In this document: positions 1-10,785 of the stretch, piece by piece
Position numbering within the stretch: the stretch's first letter is position 1
Layout: every line of letters begins with the position of its first letter
From: Morchella semilibera
Taxonomy: Eukaryota > Ascomycota > Pezizomycetes > Pezizales > Morchellaceae
Length of the DNA stretch: 64,000 bases
Direction: 5' to 3'
Assembly: GCA_009192285.1 (NCBI GenBank)
Contig: WBVU01000012.1
Location: forward strand, 372,001-436,000
Notes under the pieces: generated by a model
Database searches by the model: none
Told to the model about the DNA's origin: nothing
The model's input: only the letters and a program-made list of their open reading frames with translations
Program-made: the position numbers and the translations under genes

Positions 1-23
1 TAATTTCTCACATTTCTTCGTAG

Positions 24-371
24 TAGACAGCTTCAACATTCATAGGCTTGTCATTGCTGGCGTAACATGTGCTTCGAAATTCTTCTCTGATGTGTTTTAC
101 ACAAACTCTAGATATGCAAAAGTATAACCCCCCGCTTTTTGATACTCTTTCCCGCAGCTTACTAATCGGTTTAAAGGTTGGCGGTTTACCACTACAAGAA
201 CTAAATCACTTGGAACTGCAATTCCTTATCCTGAACGATTTCCGACTTGCTGTGCCAGTGGAAGAGTTGGAGGCGTACGGAACAATGTTGGTGCAGTTCT
301 ATGCACGGGAGGCAGTGGCAAATGCGGATCTCAGGGGAATAGGACCCCCAGCCGATCCAGCAGCGAACTGA
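24..371 (+). CDS. preg: PREG/Pho80-like cyclin, C-terminal part (5' end outside window)
   Basis: Exons 24-121 and 177-371 encode the C-terminal part of a Pho80-family cyclin, the regulatory partner of a Pho85-type kinase that restrains phosphate-starvation transcription. Visible residues run VDSFNIHRLVIAGVTCASKF, then FFSDVFYTNSRYAK, then after the intron VGGLPLQELNHLE and FLILNDFRLAVPVEELEAYG, which is the characteristic end of the cyclin box in fungal PREG proteins. The intron (122-176) starts GTATAA, ends AAAG and has an ACTAAT branch site. A further acceptor at about 23 (CGTAG) leads into the first visible exon, so at least one upstream exon lies off the left edge. The tail after the cyclin box is short and ends with TGA at 369-371. 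The family call is firm; the exact paralogue (Pho80 or another Pcl) is less certain. Confidence 0.85.
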
Positions 372-3108
372 GCTGTTGTCGCATACAACCGTTGCAATAA
401 TATCATAACCGTCACAGGTCACTGAGATCATATTTCGTCTGGTCACGTACTGTACGTTTTTGACTGGCACCGTCTTTGGATCAGCACTATTTATTTCCTT
501 TTTCAACCAACCTCTCTGGGCGGAAAGCGATCGAACTTTTTTCTTCGGTTTTTTTTAGACTGTTAAGGCGAATATTGCGAAAGATCGGCTACCATCTTTT
601 TATTAGTGGTTGTTTATTGTTTAAAGCGCGGAGAGGACAGGTTCAGCACCTAGACGGGAGACCGAGGAATTCATGCCGAGGAAGTGCCGGATGAAGTGGT
701 TTATTTATTATACGAGGGCGGGGCGTTCGTCTATTTTTCTTATATATGGGCTTTGGTCGGATTTAGCTATGCGACTGATGTGGATGTAGAGATTCGTGGG
801 AAATGGGGGCGTCATTGGTGTCTGCATGGGTACTATCATTGATATAATGATGGGGCACTTTCTTGAAAGCATTGGAGGTTGAAGTAGGATAGGAAATGTG
901 ACGGCGCTTATAATCTTTTGCTTTTGTTTTTTTCTCCTTTCATCAGTTTTTTTCGATTTTTTTTCTGCATATGTTTCTTTTGTCGTTTGCGAGCAGAGCA
1001 TTGTTTACCACATCGCATCTATTCTTGTGTTTGGAAGGAGGTGTGCGGGGGCACAACCATGTTTTAAAGGGTGGTTGCCTTTCGTTGTTCTCTCTTGGAG
1101 GTTCAATTTGTTTATCGTCTTGTCCTGTCTACTGGGTGGTCTTTTTATTTCTTTCCGGATGTTAGGAATTGGGATTTTTTTTATTATGATGGGCGTGATT
1201 GTTTATTATCTCTCTACGTTCATTGTTCTACTCTATCAACCATGTTAGATCTAGCCTTCTTTTTTCTTATCCTTATTCTTCTTTTTGATTAATCTCACGA
1301 CACATATTTTCATCTCTTTCCATCATTTCCATCATTTCATCTAGCTGTCTCGTTTGTGCTTTCTTTCTCCCTCTCCCAATCTAGGGGCTGAGTGAGATTT
1401 CTATTTTTTTATTTTTTTTTTTCACTGGGTGGAATTCTATATTGGCCGCTGGAGTACACATAGGGTTGGAGGTCGGCGTAGGGGATGGGATTGGATAGTA
1501 AGGGGAGGAGAAAGGGAAATTTCGATTTTAACGAGGCCTTTACGAACTTGTATATATCATAAACTTTTTGAATTCTCTGCACAATTTCAAGCCTCCACCG
1601 AAACTCGTACATACATGTCATGCATACATACGCACGTACATACATGATACATGGTATCAACGTTCTTTTGCCCGAGCACCACCAACCCTTCCCCCCCACT
1701 CCTTGAACTATCTACTGTAGACCGAGGTTTTCCGGGAACCCGAACTTCTTTGCTCCGCTACCACACCCCGTATTTTTCGGCTTTCCAGTTACATAGTTAC
1801 ACACATGGTATTTCCAATCACTGCTTTTTCCCTCCCTCCCTCCCTCCCTCCCATCCCTCCACTCCCTCCACTCCGCCCCCACAGCTTCCTTTCTTCCTTC
1901 CCTCCCTTCTGTGTCACCGTGTCACCATCACTGTCACTAGACAGATAGACAGACGTAGATATGTAGGTATGTAGTCACTCTCACTCACTCAGTCACTCAT
2001 GTTCCACCCCCCCCCCCCCCAAATAAAAGTCCGGGTCATCGTTAATCCACCGCCCAATACAAACTCGTAAGCGAGCCCCCAAGAACAATTTCCATTAGCA
2101 ACCCGAAACCCCATGTCATTCCCAAGGCGGTGGTGCGTGCTGGTGCCTTAGTACTTATCGTTTATCGATAACCTTATCAGGTCCTGTATGTAGGGCCCAC
2201 GTGCTAGGGTTTGTGGATGACGGTGGGCCTTGGCGAGGCGAAGTCGGCGCTGAGACATTTTGCTTGGGGGGGGGGGGGTGCCCTGGTAAAGTTAGGTCTC
2301 GGTAGTTTTTTTTTGTATGTTTGGGGCTAGTGAAATTAGATGGTTTAATTTTTTTGCTACATAGCAGAAGGCTAGCTAGGGAGGGATATGCACCCCACAC
2401 TCCTGTGGATATTCGGACTTCCTCGAGTTAGTTCCGCTATATCTCTCATTTCTCTATTCACCCATCGCGATATCAAGCAACCCCCCCGCCCCCCTCCAGG
2501 GGTTGCGTAAAAAGGCACGGAGCGGACCGCATATTGATTCTAAAAAGCAAGTCTGACCCTGATAATGTATATAGTACAAAAGCATTCCAGCCCCCGAATT
2601 TCAAGTATTCCTATTTCGTGGATCATCAACCGTCACCCGAAGCCAGCGCCCAGGCAGACAAATGTGAAGAGAAAAATGGCAAAAAAGAGATTATGAAAGA
2701 GCTAATGAAAAAATAAAGAGGCTATGAAAAGAGATAATGAGAGGGTCCTGGTATTTCTCCACTCCATTCCGCTGGTGAAATGCTGACACAAGGTGAAAAA
2801 ACCGAAAAGCTACAACATGGCCCCTGGTGTGCGCGCCGAAAACCCGACTCTGAAGTAAAAGTAAAGCAAAACGCTAGGCAAAGAGGGAAAAAAAAAGAAA
2901 TCAAATGTAACACGCCGTTTCGTTGTGCGCAAGGATAAAGGGGGAAAGGTTACACATTAATTTGTGTTTTCCTTCTCTGCACCAATCCTGGGTGGGCTTG
3001 TTCGGCCTTCGGCGGTTTTCTTAGGACTTTGGCTACTCCAGGAAGTCAGCTTGTTGGAGATAGAATCCGTACTTTCCCTAGTAGCAGGGGTATACGGCCA
3101 CATGGTCC
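372..3108. other. Gene-free spacer between the cyclin and the Ulp1-type protease
   Basis: No coding region with conserved residues is visible. Positions 480-1420 are T-rich, with long pyrimidine runs that make hydrophobic-looking shadow ORFs, and may be 3' UTR or promoter. Simple sequence is frequent: CCCT/CCTC repeats at about 1831-1875, a CAGATAGACAGAC tract near 1935-1955, TCAC repeats near 1976-2000, a C run at about 2007-2019, a G run at about 2267-2278 and an A/G-rich stretch at 2660-2720. Confidence 0.6.
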
Positions 3109-4019
3109 TCACCTTCTTGAAGCTTTCTTCCGTAAAGATTCACAGACTTTCAACATTTCCTTCCTCACACCACTCGCATCTACCCGCTTGCCCCCCAAGC
3201 TCATGTTGACCTCCTTCTCCACCTCCACGGCCAGTAACCTCCTGACGAGTAGGTGCTTCATAGCCCAGCAAACATGAACCCCGCAATCACTCCCATTGTC
3301 CTGCTGTGGGGTGTCTTCGATATTGCTCAATCTTAACTGGAATCCAAGCAATGGCTCGAGCTTGTGGACAACCATCCGGGCCTCGGCGTAGTTGGCTGGC
3401 GATAATGAGTCGTAATGAAATGCAACCCGATCACGTACTCCCACTACTAGTAAGGACCAGTGAGAGCCGCCCTCAGGGATAGCAGGGTTGCGGCAATCGT
3501 TGATTGGGAGAAATATGTGAGAGGCACTACGAACGTCGGGGAGAGCTGTGCGTAGGGACATGGGGTCTTTGAGGAATATCGTTAGCAAAATCTATCTTGA
3601 GAAAACGAAAAAGGGAGCTCGCCATTAGTAGACTTTAGAAGAAATGCCATAGAAGGCCTGAGCAGTATAATCTTGGACGACGATTGTTTTGAGAGGTTTT
3701 CATGTTCAAGGTACCTATATCGGTAACACGTCGAGAAAAGTGGGGAGATTGTTAGCGAGAGTTGATTTAGCCACGACAAGCAAATGACCTACGCACTCTT
3801 CCCAGAAGGAGATGTTCTATGATTGATTGATTAGCGGCTGTCTCTTAGAACGATAGAAGGAATGTTAAGCCCTACATTGTCAGTAAGCCAGTCATTTTTC
3901 AAGCAGTCTATATCCTCTCTAGTGACTATTCTTGGGGAAATCCAAAGCTGCTGGTCAGACCGGTGTAGTCCCACTAAAACATTCCTCGCCCATGGAAGTA
4001 AACATACGGCAGATATCAT
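3109..4019 (-). CDS. Ulp1/C48-type cysteine protease, NEDP1 (SENP8)-like deneddylase
   Basis: The proposed CDS is complement(join(3109-3566, 3623-3714, 3797-3816, 3876-4019)), about 237 residues. The product looks like the NEDD8-specific protease NEDP1/SENP8, which matures NEDD8 and removes it from non-cullin substrates. In order it shows TREDIDCLKNDWLTDN, then NISFWEEYLEHENL, then RPSMAFLLKSTN, FLPINDCRN, the catalytic His in GSHWSLL, the Asp in FHYDS, the oxyanion Gln and the catalytic Cys in QQDNGSDCGVHVC. This is the complete H-D-Q-C set. One exon is only 20 nt. Introns 3817-3875 and 3715-3796 are GT-AG, but intron 3567-3622 only keeps frame if it uses a GC donor (GCGAGC), so that junction is tentative. 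The start is the first in-frame ATG (4019); an additional upstream exon cannot be excluded. Specificity for NEDD8 over SUMO is inferred from length and motif context. Confidence 0.8.
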
Positions 4020-6015
4020 GATCTACAATTCAGTTAGCTTGCAACGTCTTGGCTGTTGTAATCTGAGCTGGGATCATACACGATAGATAGGGATCCTCAG
4101 GCCTGAAATTCTATCAGCCAGACCATATGTTAGCATAAACTGTTGATCCCTCGGGGAGATCCAGGGCACGGTGTTGGGGACGGGCAAGCTTTACATCGTC
4201 CCTATGGAACCCATTGCTAATCTCTCGAATTGCTTCACGGAATGGCATTCTGTGACTGGGTTGATTGGTTGTGCAGCCTCCTGTAGACAAGGCTGTAGGG
4301 GTGTGGAAGATATCACGTAAGATCAGATAGAGTAATAAGGATGAAGCTCGTTTGTAGTAGTAAAGAAGAAGTCTAGAGGGTAGATGCAAAGAAAAGGAGG
4401 ATCGATTACTTATTTGAGGCGATGATTCCCTGGGTGTTGTCGTTTCCCTGCCCCGAAACCTGTCGCCGGCCTAGGAAGGGGATCCAACGTCATTTGCGGG
4501 GCCGACGGACAACCCCTCGCTAAGCTGTTTCTTATGCACCAAAACCCACAATCCCCATGGGGAATGTGGGAAAGGCCATTTCAGGACCAGAATTCCATTT
4601 GGTGATTGGTGATTCTAGAGTTTCAGGATATGGCTTCTTGCACGAATAATGCCATTTTGTATACAGCTTCGGAGGCCTCGTCATCCAAGAGCCGCATTCG
4701 GCGCGACTTGGCATCAATGGAACTATTCAGGCCTGTTCATATGCCGTTAAAGCGACAGTCCCTGAGCCGCGAGGTCACATCTTGGCTTTGGGAGTGGATC
4801 CTAGAGCAGCTATAACTCCAGAGCTATTCTATTGGTCGAGCAGATGCTGGGATCGACTAGGTAGGTAAACTGCATATAATCTATTATCAACTAAAGTTGT
4901 ACGCCCTCTGGATTAACAAGAAACAGAAGATACTTGGTATTTTACTTTGCGGGGGCGTATTGAGAATTATATACAAAGGGAACGGGAATATGGTAAAAGA
5001 AATGGAGCTTAAAACATGTCGAGTCACCTAGCACCTAAGTGTCCCAAGTCATAAATACATGTAAGTAGCGTTCCAACCTCCGAGTCACCATAACATAACC
5101 AAGAACCAGAAAGGGCCCCCCGTGGCTAAGGGTAAGTTAGGTAGCGATGAAACCTTTGTGCCTACAGCTGTGGCGTCAAAAAGTGCCAAGTACCCCACTT
5201 CCCAATGACTCGCGCAGCTGAGGATGTTTACGCATCGCGGGAGCTTCCAGATTGGTCATGTACCAGTCAAAGTAATAAAAACCGCTTATTATGATTATTT
5301 AGAGCACTGTACCTAGCTAATCAACGGTTAGTTACCATGATCCACGATGTCCCGCAGCTGAACCCGATTTATGGGATGCCTGAAGTTTAGCTATCTAGAT
5401 AAAGCATTGTACCCCGCCTTCTTTGTCAACCATCTTGCTCCCGGACTCTAGAGTAAGTGCATCCTAAATTCAATTGGCTTAAGATCTATGGGCGCAACTT
5501 TCCTGATACTAAATTCGACACAGGGTACATAGAAACAGAAATTTAGACAATTACTTACGACGGAGCCTCGGGTTTACCGCCGGGCCAACATCAACCGCTT
5601 TTGTTCCCATACCCCAACATAGAGCTTCCGGCATTCCTCAACTTCGGCTCCCTATTGCTATCGCGGCGGGATCTCTTGAGTTATAGGTCCGTGAGACAAG
5701 ACTGTTGCACCGCCCCTTGTTCATGTGAGGAAATCCAGACCACTGCGACATTTATAATATCTTTGTATAGTCGGGGGTAGAGCTCAGGTTACATCGAAGG
5801 ATCCACAAACCCAATATCCCAGCAGCAGCAACATCAAGGCTACCTCCCAAGATCCCATCAACGACAATATCGTCTATTCGCTCACAGAAACAACTATTGA
5901 CCCCACGGGCTCTTTTGCGGGGCTTCCATACGACAGCGGCTTGAAGGACAAGTCCGAAGATAGTACAGAGAAATAGTCAGCTCTGGGAGAAGGGATAATT
6001 ATTACTGCTATATCA
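4020..6015. other. Gene-free spacer upstream of the protease and the zinc-finger gene
   Basis: Short open stretches occur (4114-4389 and 4532-4717, minus strand) but none shows a recognisable domain. The last 150 nt before the zinc-finger ATG contain a short open frame ending at a TAG near 5977 (residues include TETTIDPTGSFAGLPYDSGL). It could be a leader ORF or a remnant of an upstream exon. A TACATGTA palindrome lies near 5056. Confidence 0.5.
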
Positions 6016-7911
6016 ATGTCGGAGCACACACCTGAGAGAGGTAATAGGGGAGAACCCGCCAACATTGTCTCAGGAACTTCATTCTGCGAGGTTTGTTGGT
6101 TAGAAAGAAGCGCTCATCACTTTAATACTCAACCCCATACTCTGGGTCCGACCTTTGCTTGCGGCGGTTGTCCTCTCTTTCTTTCCAGTAAGGCAGCTAG
6201 ATCTCGACACCGCCTTTCCACGGGTTGCGTCGGTGATCCCAACCCTCCACTTAGCTGCCCTGTTTGTAATCTTCAGTTCAAGAAAAAAGGCGTAAAGGAC
6301 CTCCGAATCCATCGCAAATCTCATGACCTTGAGGGGGAAGCTCCCAATATAGGCACAGCATCCTCATCAAACACGACACCCTCTGCAAACACAATGTCCG
6401 CATCAAATACAGCCCCTCCTAAAGAGGCAGTGCCCCCCCTTCGCCCAGCCCCCACTATAAATGCGATGGCCCCGACAAACGCAGCTCCTACGGCTGCCAG
6501 GACTGTACCCGCTGTAGATGCTGACCCATTGAGCGTGTTTTGCAAACTCTGCTGGAAAGGATTCCGCAACATAGAACAGCACAATAAATCGAAAGCCCAT
6601 CTAAGGGGGCATGAAGTGAGATGCAGCCGTTGTGTCAGTGAACGGTGGTTTTCTAGTAAAGGCGCGAGAAAGCGTCACATGGCCTCAAATTCTTGCTCGG
6701 AGTTTGAAGAGTACCGTTGCTGCGATTGCGATATCAGCTTTGCAACTGCGAAGCTCCTTAAACGACACACCAGAGACATCACAATTCATCCGCCCAGAGC
6801 AGTTCCGGGATACGTTGACCATAACGGCGACATAGAGGAGCTTGCAACCTACCTGGGTTCTGTAATCCTCAATGCGCCGAGTGAGGGACCCATAAAATGT
6901 CTAGGAATGGGCTGCGGAAGGACATTTACCAAGACCTATGCAATGCTCACTCACATTGAGAGCGGATTCTGCCGCTCGAAGCTGAATCGTGATATCATCG
7001 ACGATATCATTATCGCGAACGACCCCACAAACATCATCACGGAGGCAGCCGCAGTTGAAGTGCGAGCCCAAGACCGGGCCTCTATAGCCTCCTCCGAATA
7101 CTCCAGTTCCATCGACGGCAGCGTATTCCTTACTTCTAGTGAAGCCGATAGTGACTTTGGGCAGTTTGGCAGCGATATCACGGTAGGCAGTATTAGCGGG
7201 AGCGACGGGACCATCACACCCCGTGCCCGCAGGGTCTCGGACCATGGCTCGGACTCTAATTCGGACTCTGATGATGATGACTATAACGGCCTCCCTACAC
7301 CCAGTGACTCGGAGAACGGCGTCACTTTAACCCCGTCCGACTCGGAAGACTCTGATTACTGTTACCTGCCCACCCCCAGTGACTCGGAGGATGATGTTTA
7401 TTTGACTCCGTCAAACTCGGGCGACTCTAGGAGTGGGGTCTACTTGACGCCTTCCGAGACCAGTGGCGTCTACTTGACGCCTTCCGAGACCAGTGGCGCC
7501 GGGTCTTTGTTCACCATGTCCACGGACACCCTCTGTAGCCTGCCCCAGCCAACCGCCATCAAATGCCCCATCTGCCCCGCCCACATAAAAAGAACGTTTC
7601 CAAACATCGATGCGCTGCACACACACCTTCGGTCGAAAGTGCACCAGCCAAAGATCTACCACTGCCCGTCGCCAGATGCTCCCGGTAGTGAGGCCGCTGA
7701 CGAGGCCGCAGCTAGTGAGGCAGCCCCGGCCGGCAAGAAGAAGCGTAAGAGCAAGAAGAAAGCGCAGCCGCTACTGAAAATGTTTGCGACGTTGAGTTCG
7801 CTAGGGCAGCATGTTGACTCGGGGAGCTGCAAGAAGGGGGAGCGTACGTTTTATGCGACGGTTGCGTTTCTGCATGAGAAATTGAAGGAGGCGGGCAGGT
7901 CGGATGTCTGA
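6016..7911 (+). CDS. Multi-C2H2 zinc-finger protein with acidic TPSDSE repeats
   Basis: This is an intronless 631-residue protein, presumably nuclear and nucleic-acid binding. Cys/His pairs of C2H2 type occur along its length: FCEVCWLERSAHHF, TFACGGCPLFLSSKAARSRH, LSCPVCNLQFKKKGVKDLRI followed by HRKSH, VFCKLCWKGFRNIEQHNKSK followed by AH, VRCSRCVSERWFSSKGARKR followed by H, YRCCDCDISFATAKLLKRHT, IKCLGMGCGRTFTKTYAMLT followed by H, and IKCPICPAHIKRTFPNIDAL followed by HTHL. Between the N-terminal six or seven fingers and the last ones lies an acidic, Ser/Thr-rich linker (about residues 390-500) built of LTPSDSE, PTPSDSE and LTPSETSG copies. A basic patch KKKRKSKKK near residue 575 may be a nuclear signal. 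Finger spacing is irregular, as in fungal-specific C2H2 families of unknown function. The start is the first ATG of the open frame. Biological role unknown. Confidence 0.8.
   Translation: MSEHTPERGNRGEPANIVSGTSFCEVCWLERSAHHFNTQPHTLGPTFACGGCPLFLSSKAARSRHRLSTGCVGDPNPPLSCPVCNLQFKKKGVKDLRIHRKSHDLEGEAPNIGTASSSNTTPSANTMSASNTAPPKEAVPPLRPAPTINAMAPTNAAPTAARTVPAVDADPLSVFCKLCWKGFRNIEQHNKSKAHLRGHEVRCSRCVSERWFSSKGARKRHMASNSCSEFEEYRCCDCDISFATAKLLKRHTRDITIHPPRAVPGYVDHNGDIEELATYLGSVILNAPSEGPIKCLGMGCGRTFTKTYAMLTHIESGFCRSKLNRDIIDDIIIANDPTNIITEAAAVEVRAQDRASIASSEYSSSIDGSVFLTSSEADSDFGQFGSDITVGSISGSDGTITPRARRVSDHGSDSNSDSDDDDYNGLPTPSDSENGVTLTPSDSEDSDYCYLPTPSDSEDDVYLTPSNSGDSRSGVYLTPSETSGVYLTPSETSGAGSLFTMSTDTLCSLPQPTAIKCPICPAHIKRTFPNIDALHTHLRSKVHQPKIYHCPSPDAPGSEAADEAAASEAAPAGKKKRKSKKKAQPLLKMFATLSSLGQHVDSGSCKKGERTFYATVAFLHEKLKEAGRSDV
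7261..7500 (+). repeat. Coding tandem repeats (TPSDSE/LTPSETSG units) in the zinc-finger gene
   Basis: The acidic linker is built from degenerate repeats. The last two units (about 7438-7497) are a perfect 30-bp duplication reading VYLTPSETSG twice, which points to a recent duplication. Earlier copies read PTPSDSE and LTPSDSE. The length may vary between strains. Confidence 0.8.
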
Positions 7912-10255
7912 TCGGGTGTGATATATGTGATGTCGAGTGTGAGGTTTGTTTTCTTACTTTTTTTCCTTTTTTTCCTTTTCTTTCTCTTGGAACGGATGAG
8001 TGCATTTGATCGACTGATTGTACTGTGAGATTAAACTTCCACCTCGCCGTTGGTTTCTGGGATTGTCAAGAACCGAGTGATGTATATGAACCGGCCACTG
8101 ATAACAAGTAAAAAACCTGCCGACGCCAGCTTTATCCGAAGGCACCCCAGGTCCAAATATCCAGTGTAGAGCAAAAAAAAGATCTCCCCCACCCACCCGT
8201 GTTTCCCCACTCATTTATGGAGTCTAGAAGACGTCAGTGTCTGTATATATCGCACCCACATGCCACCACCTCACACCACGCCTAGGAGGATCCTAACACT
8301 CACCCCCGCCCAGAAGTGGAATGTGGAAGACGTGCAGATTATCGATCGATTGGTTAAGTGGTGTAGTGTAGATCATGTCTAGTCTTTGGTCTCTGAGGCC
8401 TGACAGCACATGTATGGCGAATGAACACCTGTTCCAATGGCTAGTTCATGTCTGTCCCGTGCTATGGCTAGCCTTTGTATACGGAGAGTAATTAGCGAAA
8501 CTCAGTGTCGGAAGCGTGCCCGTTATAGCTCTAGGTAGATTGAAGATGCATGTGTGTAGAGCAGAGAACATTGAAGATTGCAGATGGGATGATACAAGTA
8601 TCGATCTACTCTGCCTATTTGCGGGGTATGTCTGCGCGGTCATCACAAGTCACTCGGCACCCGTCACCCCCGCCGAGAAGACAGAAGTGGGGTTACATCC
8701 TCAGACTGGGTTGGATGCATAAGCTTTGTTTATGCGCATGGTGCAGCAGCAGTAACATGCAGGTCCGCGGCGTGGAGTGTTCGGGTGTTTTGTTCCGACC
8801 AACTGGTGATAGTCAAAAGCATGTGAGGGGGGAGGGTTTCATGACGGATACATGTATTTGAGTTATGAGAGCTACGGGCTCGAGAACTGAGAGAAGCGAG
8901 GGCCCAATTACTGCTATCAAGATGGCGGGAAATAGTGATACGGCCGTCACAACTATCTACAAACAACTACCTACAATTACCTGTTATAAACAAACAAAAA
9001 GAACGAGCTCAAAAGAACTCACATAAATCCCGAACCTCGTAACTATTCTTTCCCCCAGCAACCTCCTTAGGCCACACCCAAGAACAGCCAATCCCCACTT
9101 CCGATCCCCACTTCCAAAACCTCTCCTTTTCCTTTCCTCCCCCCCTCCCCTATCCTTCAAAGCCCTTCGGCCCTCCAAAGGAGAAGAAAGTCTTCTTCTC
9201 CAAAAGCCCACAAAACCCACAAAGCCCACAGTGCCCACAAAAGCCCACAGTACCCCACTCCTTAACCAATCACCCCTTCGGACTGCGCCCAAGGTAACAG
9301 CAACTGGAAAGATCAAAAAAAAAAAAGCGAGCCGCCTTTTTTTTTTATAAAACAAAAATTAAGCAACCCAGAAGGCCCGAAGACCTTTGGCAGAAGCTCA
9401 GCCCTCGATGTGCAATGAAGGCTATATCGCCCCCGGAGACCTGGCCTGCATGTGCGCCGGGTCTCGTCGCCAGGTAAGTATGAGGAGACAAGAGGGGGGC
9501 GGGGCAGGAGTGCATTATATACATGTTATACGCTTGGCGCCCAGACGTGTTTTGGCCGATTGGAGGGTTTGGGGTTCAGGGTTGGTTTGGGGGAGGGAGG
9601 GGCCAGGCCACATGGCCGACTGGTTGTGGGTTGGGTTCGGTTGAGGCATGCATGGGCGTGGACTGGGGGGGTGGGTGGTGGTTGTGGTGGTGGTGAGTGC
9701 GCACGGAGGTTGTTGGTGAGGAGGGGAGGGTTGCCAGGTGGCAAGGACTCTAGCTAAGTCGAGATAAAGCTTGTCTAGAGGATACCTTGCGGGCCAGGCG
9801 CATACTGGGGTGATTAGTAGCACTTAATGGGACAGTTAAGTTAAGAACAGTCGAATCGGGTTACAAAACACCAACAGTATAACTAATCAACTACATATTA
9901 GACTTTTGCGCAAAGGGCCTATCGATAGATACCATATTAGTACTGCAGAAACATAAATGCTGTGCTGTGCTTAAACACAGTACCACATAATAAAATTTGT
10001 ACTCATATAATAAGGTGTTCGATTCCTCCTTTAATACTGTGGGTCCTCAAAATTACCCGGACGCCTGATGCGCCCCCAACTAGACAAAACTCTACTACAA
10101 GACCGTCAAACTGGATACCGGTATTAAATAGGCGGGTATTTCTAGGACTGTTTATGGCTTATTTTTGGGCAGTTAACCCGTATCATGGCCGTTGCGTCCG
10201 GACAATTTTGACAACCCGACCCACAATATATACCTAGAATGAAACCCCTACTAGA

Positions 10256-10416
10256 TGACTTCCCGTGGAAATTTAGATTCTAGAATCTGAACAAGGGGGG
10301 GGTCGGTTCAGATCTCTAAACTTCATAAACTTGAAAACCAGTAGTATGATTGGTTGTTCGTGAGCCTTTGCCATACTGGCCAGAAATCTAGGTTCTAAAT
10401 TTTCTACGGGAAGTCA
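10256..10416. mobile_element. MITE-like foldback element, 161 bp, ~34-bp terminal inverted repeats
   Basis: The left end begins TGACTTCCCGTGGAAATTTA and continues GATTCTAGAATCTG. The right end, read on the minus strand, begins TGACTTCCCGTAGAAAATTT and continues AGAACCTAGATTTCTG. The arms match over about 34 bp with a few mismatches and one-base gaps. There is no coding capacity between them. This is the structure of a non-autonomous DNA transposon. A clean target-site duplication is not obvious: ACTAG occurs on both sides but not flush with both ends. Confidence 0.65.
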
Positions 10417-10713
10417 CCCACTAGCTAGAGCAATGCAGTAGAGCGTGTTGGCCACACTCATATTTTCAAATTTTGAGTTCAAATTTCGAGCTCTTGGTGG
10501 GCTATCCACACCAAAAACCAGTCGCCAAGTTGTTGGCCAATACGCCCTAGTTAGTACATGCTTACCAGCAACCAGTGACGGAAACAGGGAGAGAACGTAT
10601 ATACGGCGTCAGACTGCATGTATATAGATACATAATTACAAGTTTTGATGCGTTGCCAAGGAGATCGATCTTTCCGCTCATAAACCACAACGACACAAAC
10701 AGAAGCATCGTGG

Positions 10714-10785
10714 CGTGGCCTAGTGGTAATACACTGGGCTTCGTCATATGACCACGACAGGTTCAAATCCTGGTGGGAGCAGTGA
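10714..10785 (+). ncRNA. tRNA(Arg)-like SINE head / tRNA pseudogene
   Basis: A pol III A box (TGGCCTAGTGG) and B box (GGTTCAAATCC) lie at tRNA-like spacing, with GGCTTCG between them where an arginine tRNA anticodon arm would be. The T arm pairs partly (CAGG with CCTG), but the sequences flanking the boxes cannot form a 7-bp acceptor stem, so this is not a functional tRNA. The order and wording of the boxes resemble a tRNA(Arg), which suggests a tRNA-derived SINE promoter or a decayed tRNA copy. Confidence 0.55.

Noticed and set aside
898-1292. Hydrophobic ORFs that look like membrane proteins
   Set aside because: They result from T-rich DNA coding Phe/Leu/Val. There is no conserved motif and no supporting splice or start context.
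4114-4717. Minus-strand ORFs of 91 and 61 aa upstream of the protease
   Set aside because: No domain, no splice connection that extends the protease in frame, and low-complexity composition.
10714-10785. Functional tRNA gene
   Set aside because: A and B boxes are present but the acceptor stem cannot pair, so it is listed only as a tRNA-like relic.
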